64,000 nt of DNA from positions 1-64,000 of the forward strand of contig DATJMJ010000141.1 of the NCBI GenBank assembly GCA_035508795.1, written 5' to 3'. The notes beneath the pieces were generated by a model, which did no database searches, had not been told where the DNA came from, and was given only the letters and a program-made list of their open reading frames with translations. The translations under genes were made by a program, and so were the position numbers. Shown one piece after another: positions 25,500 to 32,538 of this stretch (within the stretch, counting starts at the first letter, position 1; each line of letters opens with the position of its first letter). This DNA comes from DATJMJ01 sp035508795 (GTDB lineage Bacteria; Actinomycetota; Acidimicrobiia; Acidimicrobiales; Palsa-688).

Positions 25500-25528
25500 A
25501 TGGTACTCCTAGGATCGTAGGATATCAA
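25500..25528 (-). promoter_or_regulatory. promoter of the AKR gene with a dyad in the spacer
   Basis: On the minus strand TTGATA (25528-25523), a 17-bp spacer and TACCAT (25505-25500) form a -35/-10 pair; the start site would fall at or next to the GTG at 25493. The dyad CCTAGGATCGTAGG (25508-25521) fills the spacer, an ideal position for a repressor. Confidence 0.5.
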
Positions 25529-25557
25529 GTTCGCCGTGAGAACTGCTTTGCAAGGGC

Positions 25558-26631
25558 TTACTCGAGACGTGTCGCAGCGCTCTCGGCCTTGACGCACAGC
25601 TCGGCTGCTTTGAAGGCATGCTCCTGCGGCATCGCCGTGTCCGTCCTGTCGAGGCAATCCCTGATGAATTGGCCAAAAAAAGGAAAGCCAACTTGCCCAT
25701 GAATGTCGAAACGGCGCTCAGCCTTGCCGTCGACGAGGTAGACATGGCCCGGCGCGGGGTCACGAGCGACGTCGACGTACTTGCGTAGCTCGATGTAGCC
25801 CTCCGTCCCGATGAGGAACATGCGCCCGTCTCCCCATGTCCCCAGGCCGTCGGGAGTGAACCAGTCGACACGGAAATAGCCTGCTGCGCCGTTGTCTGCG
25901 ACGAGGTTGCAGTCACCGAAGTCCTCTAGGCCAGGGAACTGTTTGTGGTTGTAGTTGGCGACGCGGCTCGACGTTATCTCGGCGTCGGTTGCACCCGTGA
26001 AGTAGAGGAACTGCTCCACCTGGTGGCTGCCGATGTCGCAAAGAATGCCGCCGTAGCGCTCCTTTTCAAAAAACCAACTGGGCCTGCTCGGAGCGCTCAG
26101 CCGGTGCGGCCCGGTCCCGAGAACGTGGAAGACCCTGCCGATGGCACCTTGCTCGACTAGCTGGCCGGCGAAGACGGCTGCTTCGACGTGGATGCGTTCG
26201 CTGTAGTAGACGCCGTACTTGCGCCCGGTCCGTTCTGCCACCTGTTTGGCCTGAGCGAGCTGGGCGAGTGTCGTGAGGGGTGGTTTGTCCACGAAGAAGT
26301 CCTTACCGTGCTCCATCGCCTTCAGTCCCGCCGCTGCTCTGTCTGCCGGGACCGCTGCGCAGGCGACGAGCTGGATACGCGGATCTTCGAGGATCTCTTC
26401 TTCGGACGTCGCGGCAACGGCCTCTGGGAAGCGTGCGAGGAGCGCGTTGACCCTTGCCGGGTCGGGGTCGTACACCTTGGCGAGCTGGGCACCGGCGTCG
26501 CTCAGGCCCTGGCACATACCGTTGATGTGGTCGTGGTCGAGGCCAATCGCGCCGAACACGAACTCGCCCGGCCGGCATGCAGGCCCAGTTGCACGGCGGG
26601 GGGTGTAATTAGCAAGGTCGGTCATCGGCAT
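25558..26631 (-). CDS. Gfo/Idh/MocA family oxidoreductase
   Basis: About 357 residues. GAIGLDHDHINGMCQGL is the Rossmann segment, DFFVDKPPLTTLAQL replaces the usual EKP motif, and the C-terminal domain has GGILCDIGSHQVEQFLYF with the His used by many members. GGAAAGGAAA before ATG 26631 decides the start. It is the third such enzyme in 26 kb and lies upstream of the AKR on the same strand, with the AKR promoter between them. Substrate unknown, probably a sugar or inositol. Confidence 0.88.
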   Translation of the reverse strand: MPMTDLANYTPRRATGPACRPGEFVFGAIGLDHDHINGMCQGLSDAGAQLAKVYDPDPARVNALLARFPEAVAATSEEEILEDPRIQLVACAAVPADRAAAGLKAMEHGKDFFVDKPPLTTLAQLAQAKQVAERTGRKYGVYYSERIHVEAAVFAGQLVEQGAIGRVFHVLGTGPHRLSAPSRPSWFFEKERYGGILCDIGSHQVEQFLYFTGATDAEITSSRVANYNHKQFPGLEDFGDCNLVADNGAAGYFRVDWFTPDGLGTWGDGRMFLIGTEGYIELRKYVDVARDPAPGHVYLVDGKAERRFDIHGQVGFPFFGQFIRDCLDRTDTAMPQEHAFKAAELCVKAESAATRLE

Positions 26632-26793
26632 TTTCCTTTCCTGTCCAGCATGTGCGCGCACCTTACTCTAGGGGGCGGCCGCCCGGCGGGGAGCCCGCCG
26701 TCGACCGTCCACGACGGCGCAGCGTTGCCGGCCGAGCTCGCCGAGAAGTCTGCGGCTCGGCGAAGACGGGTGCGGAGCCCGCTTGCCGGCCGT

Positions 26794-27129
26794 TCAGCGG
26801 GTGCGTACGAAGCGGTGCACGGCTTCGAGCAGCTCTTGTGCCTTGTCGGCAGCCTCGGCTTGGTTGCCCGAGGAAAGGGCATTGGCAACGCAATGGCTTA
26901 CATGGTCGTCGAGGATCTTGAGCGCGACGGCTTCGAGCGCCGTGCCGACCGCAGACAGCTGAGTGAGGATATCTATGCAATAACGATCTTCGGCGATCAT
27001 CTTTTCGACGCCGCGGACCTGCCCCTCGATCCGGTGCATCCGTCTCGCCAACGTCTGCTTGTCCCCCTTGGCGATGTAGCCATAGTTCGCGTCCCCGCCC
27101 GGGGGCTCCGAAGGGGCAGGCCTGGTCAC
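26794..27129 (-). CDS. csoR: CsoR-type copper-sensing repressor
   Basis: A 111-residue all-helical DUF156 repressor. RRMHRIEGQVRGVEKMI is the family start, and the Cu(I) triad is C51 (RYCIDIL), H76 and C80 (DDHVSHC). Copper binding releases the operator. The GTG start at 27129 overlaps the copA stop (GTGA), so repressor and pump are one transcript and the system is autoregulated through the operator at 29368. Confidence 0.94.
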   Translation of the reverse strand: MTRPAPSEPPGGDANYGYIAKGDKQTLARRMHRIEGQVRGVEKMIAEDRYCIDILTQLSAVGTALEAVALKILDDHVSHCVANALSSGNQAEAADKAQELLEAVHRFVRTR

Positions 27130-29357
27130 GATGATGCGGCCACGGGCTTGAAACGCCGGAGCCTGAGCGAGTTCGACACGACGACGAGGCTGGACGACGC
27201 CATCGCTGCGGCAGCAATTATCGGGCTGACGATCCCCGCGACGGCCAGCGGGATGGCGACCACGTTATAAGCGAAAGCCCAAAAAAGATTGGCCCTGATG
27301 GTTGCAAGCACCCGCCTCGAAAGCCTGACGGCGTCGGTGACGGCGCGGGGGTCCCCCGACACGAGCGTGAGGTCGGAAGCTTCGATCGCAAGGTCGGTGC
27401 CAGTGCCAATTGCGATCCCGAGGTCGGCCTGGGCAAGCGCCGGCGCGTCGTTGACACCGTCCCCAACGAAGGCGACAACTTTGCCGTCAGCCTGGAGCCT
27501 GCGTACTTCGGTTGCTTTTTCGTCCGGCAACGCTCCCGCTACGACCTTTTCGATGCCGATGCCCGCGGCGACTGACAGGGCAGCTCGCACGTTGTCGCCG
27601 CTCAGCAGGACCGGTTCGAGCCCGAGCGAGCGAAGTTCTGTTATGGCCTGGCGGGCGGTGGGCTTGACAGGGTCGGAGAGAGCCAGCAAGCCAAGCAGCC
27701 GGGGCCCGAAGGCAACGGCAACGACCGATCGTCCCTTTTCTTCAAGGGCTTGAGCCTTCGACGAGATCGCGGGAGGGAACGGGATGCCTTCGCCCGCCAG
27801 TAACGCAGGGCGCCCGACGAGCGCCGTCCCTCCGCTTACAAAGGCTTCGACACCCAGGCCCGGCCGAGCCAGGAAGCCTCGGGCTGGCGCCGGCGGCCCG
27901 AGGCGCCGCACGGCATGCTCCGTGATCGCCCGGCCGAGCGGGTGCTCGCTGCCCTGTTCGGCGGCGGCTGCCATCCGCAACACCTCGTCCTCAGGTATGG
28001 CGTCGACCGGCACGACCGTCTCGACCGTCATCCGGGCCTGGGTCAGAGTGCCGGTTTTGTCGAAGACGACGGTGGTCACCTTCTGCGCCAGTTCGAGGAC
28101 CTCGGGGCCTTTGAGGAGGATCCCCAGCTGGGCACCTCTTCCTGTGCCGACCATGAGCGCAACGGGCGTCGCCAGGCCGAGAGCGCAGGGGCAGGCGACA
28201 ACGACCACCGCCACAGCAGCGATGAACGCGCGGCCGGGCCCGGTGCCGCCGATCACGAGCCATCCCGTGAAGGTGACGAGCGCGACGGTGATGACCACTG
28301 GTACGAACACAGCGGACACGCGGTCGGCGAGGCGTTGCGCGGGAGCTCTGCCTGCCTGAGCATCGTTGACCATCCGGCCGATCTCGGCGAGCACTGTACC
28401 TGCGCCCACCCTGGTGGCCCGCACGACCAGGCGTCCCGAAAGGTTGAGGCTCCCACCGGTTACCTCGTCCCCCAACGTCACCTCTATCGGCAGGGCCTCA
28501 CCGGTGAGGAGGGAGTTGTCGACCGCGGACAGGCCGCCCTCTACGATGCCGTCCGTTGCGACCTTTTCTCCGGGCCTGACGACAAAAAGGTCACCAATCT
28601 CGAGGTTTTCGACCGGGGTGGCCACTTCCTGGCCGTTCACAAGCACCTGTGCTTCCTTGGCGCCGATCTCGAACAGGGCCGCCATAGCCTGACCTGCTCG
28701 CCTTTTGGCACGCGACTCGAGGTCCCGGCCGACCAGCACGAGTGCGGTGACGATGGTTGCTACGTCGAAGTGGAGATCCTGGTGGAGCCCGAAGGCAAGC
28801 ACCACCACCGACCAGGTCCAGGCGGCCGTGGTGCCGAGCGACACCAAAGTGTCCATGGTCGCAACCCCATGGCGAGCGTTCACGGCAGCTGCCCTGTGAA
28901 ATGGCCAGCCGGCGTACCCAACGGCCAGTGTCGAAAGGACAAGGCAGGTAACTTGCCAGCCGGGGAAACGGGATGCCGGGGCCCATTGGAGGAGGGCGAC
29001 CGGCACCGAAGCCGTGGCGGCGACGATCAAGCGTGCCCGGTACGAACTGCTAAGCCGGGGCGGTTGGCGGCCCGGGCCCTGCCCAGGTCGCGGCTCGGCT
29101 TGTGCCTCTGGTCGCAGGTGCAGCTGCCCCGCGCCCGCTTGCGCGGCCAGGACGGCTTGGTAACCGAGCGCGTTGACGGCCTTGATCATTTCGTGAGGGC
29201 TCAGCAGGGCCGGGTCGTACGAAATCGATGCGCGCTCAGTCGCCAGGTTTACCGTTGCGACAGCCCCGGTCAGCTTGTTGAGAGTCTTTTCGACCCTGGC
29301 TGAGCACGAAGCGCAGGTCATGCCTGAGACGACCAAGTCGACACGCCCGAGCGGCAT
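27126..29357 (-). CDS. copA: Cu(I)-translocating P1B-type ATPase
   Basis: A 743-residue membrane pump. One N-terminal HMA domain carries GMTCASC (C15, C18). The TGEALP actuator loop is at 285-290, the transmembrane metal site CPC is at 389-391, and the phosphorylated aspartate is D433 in DKTGTLT. VGDGVNDAPAL closes the P-domain. It exports cytoplasmic Cu(I). The start codon lies 11 bp from a CsoR operator. No separate copZ chaperone gene is adjacent. Confidence 0.96.
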   Translation of the reverse strand: MPLGRVDLVVSGMTCASCSARVEKTLNKLTGAVATVNLATERASISYDPALLSPHEMIKAVNALGYQAVLAAQAGAGQLHLRPEAQAEPRPGQGPGRQPPRLSSSYRARLIVAATASVPVALLQWAPASRFPGWQVTCLVLSTLAVGYAGWPFHRAAAVNARHGVATMDTLVSLGTTAAWTWSVVVLAFGLHQDLHFDVATIVTALVLVGRDLESRAKRRAGQAMAALFEIGAKEAQVLVNGQEVATPVENLEIGDLFVVRPGEKVATDGIVEGGLSAVDNSLLTGEALPIEVTLGDEVTGGSLNLSGRLVVRATRVGAGTVLAEIGRMVNDAQAGRAPAQRLADRVSAVFVPVVITVALVTFTGWLVIGGTGPGRAFIAAVAVVVVACPCALGLATPVALMVGTGRGAQLGILLKGPEVLELAQKVTTVVFDKTGTLTQARMTVETVVPVDAIPEDEVLRMAAAAEQGSEHPLGRAITEHAVRRLGPPAPARGFLARPGLGVEAFVSGGTALVGRPALLAGEGIPFPPAISSKAQALEEKGRSVVAVAFGPRLLGLLALSDPVKPTARQAITELRSLGLEPVLLSGDNVRAALSVAAGIGIEKVVAGALPDEKATEVRRLQADGKVVAFVGDGVNDAPALAQADLGIAIGTGTDLAIEASDLTLVSGDPRAVTDAVRLSRRVLATIRANLFWAFAYNVVAIPLAVAGIVSPIIAAAAMASSSLVVVSNSLRLRRFKPVAASS

Positions 29358-29367
29358 ATCTCCAACT

Positions 29368-29384
29368 ATACCCCCCTAGGGTAT
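29368..29384. promoter_or_regulatory. CsoR operator upstream of copA
   Basis: ATACCCCCCTAGGGTAT closely matches the ATACCCCC-GGGGTAT-type sites bound by actinobacterial CsoR. It is centred about 20 bp upstream of the copA ATG, so copper-free CsoR would block the csoR-copA transcript. Confidence 0.85.
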
Positions 29385-29482
29385 TGGCCGCGGCCTCGGA
29401 AGTGACCACCCGAGGCGGCACCGGTGGTAGCGAGCCGCCCCCGCCGGTCTCGACTTCCCACCGGGTCGTGAGGGTCTCCGGC

Positions 29483-29488
29483 TAAAAT
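29483..29488 (+). promoter_or_regulatory. possible -10 element of galK, leaderless start
   Basis: TAAAAT lies 10 bp before the galK ATG (29499) and no Shine-Dalgarno is visible. This spacing fits a leaderless transcript as is common in actinobacteria. No clear -35 is seen. Confidence 0.4.
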
Positions 29489-29498
29489 TTTGGGTCCC

Positions 29499-30668
29499 AT
29501 GGGTGCGAACACCGCGTCATCGAGGCTGGAGGCCCATTTCGCCGGAACTTTTGGGCGGGCTGCCGAGGGGAGTTGGGCGGCGCCCGGGCGGGTCAACCTG
29601 ATCGGTGAGTACACCGATCTCAACGACGGCTTCGTGCTGCCGTTCGCTACCCCCCAGGTGACCCGGGTCGTGGCGGCGCGCCGTGACGACAGGGCTCTTG
29701 GCGTCCGATCTATGCAAGGCGAGGACGCCGGAGCGGTCGAGCTCGAGCTGGGCAACCCTGCTTCGCCCAAAGGCTGGGTGGCTTACCCCTATGCCGTTGC
29801 CCGTGCGATCGAACTGTACGGGTTCCGTCTCGGTGGTGCCGACCTGATCGTGGACAGCGACGTCCCGGTGGGGGCTGGGCTGTCGTCCTCAGCGGCCCTC
29901 GAGTGCAGTGTCGGGATGGCCCTCTGCGACCTTTACGAGGTCCCGCTCACGCCGATGGCGACAGCCTTGGTTTCCCGTCGGGCAGAGAACGAATTTGTCG
30001 GTGTCCCTTGCGGGGTGATGGACCAGGCGGCATCGATGTGCTGCACGGCCGGCAACGTCCTGCTGCTCGACACACGGAGCCTCGAATCCCGCCAGGTACC
30101 CTTTTCTCCTACCGCTGCGGGCTACAGCGTGGTCGTGGTGGACACCCGCGTTAAGCACGGGCTCGCCGAGTCTGCCTACGGCGAGCGTCGCGCATCGTGC
30201 GAGCGAGCGGCGCAGGCGCTCGGGGTGCAAGCACTGCGCGACGTCCCGGCGGAGCAATCGGGCCAAGCGCTCGAGCGCTTGGCGGCTCTGGGTGACGAGG
30301 TGCTTGTCAGGCGGGCGCGCCACGTCTTCACGGAGCAGGCAAGAGTGATAGAAGTGGTGAGACGCCTCGACTCCGGGGACGTTGCCGGGATCGGTCCGTT
30401 GCTCTTCGAAGGGCACGCATCGCTCCGGGACGACTTCGAAGTATCGTGCGACGAACTTGACACGGTCGTCGAGGTGGCCCGTTCCGTCGGGGCAGCAGGG
30501 GCGCGCCTTACCGGGGCCGGGTTTGGAGGTTCGGCGATCGTCTTGATCGGATCGGGCCGAGCCGACCACCTCGTGGACGCGGTGACAGCCGAGTTTGGCG
30601 TACGCGGGTTTACCGAGCCTTACTGTTTCACGGTCGAGCCTTCGGCGGGGGCGAGGCGCCTCTGGTAG
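29499..30668 (+). CDS. galK: galactokinase
   Basis: A 389-residue GHMP kinase. The signature PGRVNLIGEYTDLNDG lies near residue 30, the ATP-binding GLSSSAALE near 130, and GAGFGGSAI in the C-terminal part. It phosphorylates alpha-D-galactose at C1, the first Leloir step. An in-frame TTG at 29490 is an alternative start. It stands alone here, with galT 15 kb away and the alpha-galactosidase operon 27 kb away; these would form one pathway. Confidence 0.95.
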   Translation: MGANTASSRLEAHFAGTFGRAAEGSWAAPGRVNLIGEYTDLNDGFVLPFATPQVTRVVAARRDDRALGVRSMQGEDAGAVELELGNPASPKGWVAYPYAVARAIELYGFRLGGADLIVDSDVPVGAGLSSSAALECSVGMALCDLYEVPLTPMATALVSRRAENEFVGVPCGVMDQAASMCCTAGNVLLLDTRSLESRQVPFSPTAAGYSVVVVDTRVKHGLAESAYGERRASCERAAQALGVQALRDVPAEQSGQALERLAALGDEVLVRRARHVFTEQARVIEVVRRLDSGDVAGIGPLLFEGHASLRDDFEVSCDELDTVVEVARSVGAAGARLTGAGFGGSAIVLIGSGRADHLVDAVTAEFGVRGFTEPYCFTVEPSAGARRLW

Positions 30669-30709
30669 TGGCCGGCGGCTCGTGGGTGGCGGCCGGCGGC
30701 TGGTTTTTT

Positions 30710-30804
30710 CGCACTCTGGTCGCGGTCTCGCAAGGCGGTTGCGGTCCGTGCCGATTTTTCGGTACCGATCGCGCCCAAGGCGCCCAGGCGCGACCAGAGT
30801 TGCG
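30710..30804. terminator. long inverted repeat between convergent galK and a secreted-protein gene
   Basis: CGCACTCTGGTCGCG (30710-30724) is repeated in reverse complement as CGCGACCAGAGTTGCG (30789-30804), with one extra base in the second arm and a 64-base loop that can itself fold (CCGATTTTTCGG). It is the main feature of the 350-bp gap 30669-31018, where no gene is visible. A bidirectional terminator is the simplest reading; a small mobile palindromic element is the alternative. Confidence 0.5.
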
Positions 30805-31018
30805 CCCTCGAGGCGTCCCCGCCGCCGCCTGCGTCATCAGTGCCGCCCGAGGCAAGACGGGCCCCGCCCGTACTGCGGTGCCACCTTAAAAAGGCGGCAG
30901 GCCCCAGCTATGCAGCAATGCAGCATGCACCAATGCAGCCGAGGCCTGCTCTTGACCTATCCCTATTGAACCGCCAGCCGGCCCGTTGCCGGTGCCGGGT
31001 GACAGGTTGGTTGTCGAT

Positions 31019-32212
31019 TTATGACGACACGATCACACCGACGGAGTTGTACGGGTCGCTTGTTACCTGGGTAAACGAAGGCGACGACGGGGCCGGGGCG
31101 TCGAGGCTATAAACGAGTACTCGTCCATTGTTGGTCTCCTGGTACGTGAAACCTCCACCGTTCGTCACGCTTGGGGTGCTACCCGGGACGGCGTAGCCGA
31201 AGTAAAGCTGGTCCGTCGCCGTCGAGGTAAGCGTTGGGTAGTTGACCGTTGTCGCATTTGCGGTCAGGGTCTGGCAATTGGTGCTCCCGGTACCGCAGAC
31301 GGAGCCACTTGCGACCTGGGACCACGATGGGCTGGTGGCTGTAGTGGCGAACTCGTCCCATGCGATGGTCGCCGATGTGACATCCCCGCTGAAGGTCACG
31401 AGAAGTTGGAAGCTGGTTGTGTTGAGCGCCTGGCCCCAGAATATGGCGTCGCTGATACCGACCGAGTCCGGACCGTCGCTCTCGCCTTGCTGCCATGAGA
31501 TGCCCCCGCCGCTGACAGAGGAAACCGTGACGCCCGGGTAAGCCGAGATGCCAACCGCAATGATGTCGCCGGCGCTGGTGGGGGTGATGGTCGTGGCGTT
31601 ATTGGTCAGCCCGGAACTCGCCGTCGTGACGTTGGCGGTGTTGCCTTGCACGAAGCTCAAGGTCGGCGTCGGCGGCGGCGGCGGCGTGGTACCGGGAGGT
31701 GACGGTGGGAAATAAACCGTTGTAGATGTTGTCGAAGTTGCCGTTGCGGCGGTAGTGACCGTGGTAGTGGTAGTCGAGGTCGTAGTCGTTGTCGTGGTCT
31801 TCTTGACTGCCGGCTTGTGTTCGACTTCCACGTAGAAGTACTTGGTGGACGACGAAGTCGAGTTGCTTGCTATCAGGGCCCATTTCGTCGTCTTATTGGT
31901 GTTGGTTTGGTTGGAAGTGATCACTATGTGTGCCGTGAACTTGCCACTGGTGCACGACTTTGGGTTGTGTGAGTAGCCAACAGGCAGTGACTTGCCCGAG
32001 ATGAGCTTGATGCGGCACGAGATAGCGTGCTTCACCTTGCCATTGACGTGGTCCAAGCCGCCCGTGTAGGCAAAAACACCGCGGCTCGCCCCCACCTGGA
32101 CGACTGCGGCGTGCGATGAGCCGCTCGGTTTTGTGCTGGCCGCCGCAGATGTGGTCACGCAGGCGAACGTGGCACAAAGAGCTGCCACAACGCCGGCCAC
32201 AAATGACTTCAT
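31019..32212 (-). CDS. secreted Thr-rich protein of unknown function
   Basis: A 397-residue protein with a clear Sec signal peptide (KSFVAGVVAALCATFACVTT then SAAA). Residues 30-130 form one beta-rich domain with two cysteines. A linker of Thr runs and PPSPPGTTPPPPP (about 140-185) leads to a second domain beginning LSFVQGNTANV, which contains TPTSAGDIIAVGI and is reminiscent of concanavalin-like domains in secreted actinobacterial proteins. It ends SVGVIVSS. No anchor or catalytic motif was seen. GAAGGAGCGG precedes ATG 32212. Confidence 0.7.
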   Translation of the reverse strand: MKSFVAGVVAALCATFACVTTSAAASTKPSGSSHAAVVQVGASRGVFAYTGGLDHVNGKVKHAISCRIKLISGKSLPVGYSHNPKSCTSGKFTAHIVITSNQTNTNKTTKWALIASNSTSSSTKYFYVEVEHKPAVKKTTTTTTTSTTTTTVTTAATATSTTSTTVYFPPSPPGTTPPPPPTPTLSFVQGNTANVTTASSGLTNNATTITPTSAGDIIAVGISAYPGVTVSSVSGGGISWQQGESDGPDSVGISDAIFWGQALNTTSFQLLVTFSGDVTSATIAWDEFATTATSPSWSQVASGSVCGTGSTNCQTLTANATTVNYPTLTSTATDQLYFGYAVPGSTPSVTNGGGFTYQETNNGRVLVYSLDAPAPSSPSFTQVTSDPYNSVGVIVSS

Positions 32213-32538
32213 ATTTCCGCTCCTTCGATCGTTCTCGGTGCTCCCGCCCTGCCGCCTCCGGGAGAGACCCGGTCGCAGGCTTAAGTTACCCAGAGTTCCG
32301 CCAAACGAGACATTAACCCCTGAAGGGGGTCTTCTCTTTGGGCATTGCCACGTCGTACCCCTTACCGGCGAAGTGGAGCCGGATGCGTGGCAGGTCGTCT
32401 GAGCCGGGCGTCGCTTCGCGCCAAACCGGTCGCATGACGACGATCTGGGACGAATGGGGCAAACCGGTCACTGGGTGGCAACATGGGACCGCTCAGCGGG
32501 CGATGGGTCAGCCAGGTCCCGGCTAGGAGGGCTAGGTG
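32213..32538. other. 326-bp intergenic region with a small hairpin and a direct repeat
   Basis: No credible gene is seen. ACCCC-TGAAG-GGGGT (32316-32330) can form a short hairpin, possibly ending the acyltransferase transcript. CAAACCGGTC occurs twice (32422-32431 and 32460-32469). The promoter of the secreted-protein gene should lie at the left end, but no convincing -35/-10 pair was found. Confidence 0.5.

Noticed and set aside
32405..32520. A plus-strand stretch with GGGGCAAACCGG, resembling part of a c-di-GMP riboswitch
   Set aside because: The remaining conserved parts do not match, and no plus-strand gene follows; the downstream genes are on the minus strand.
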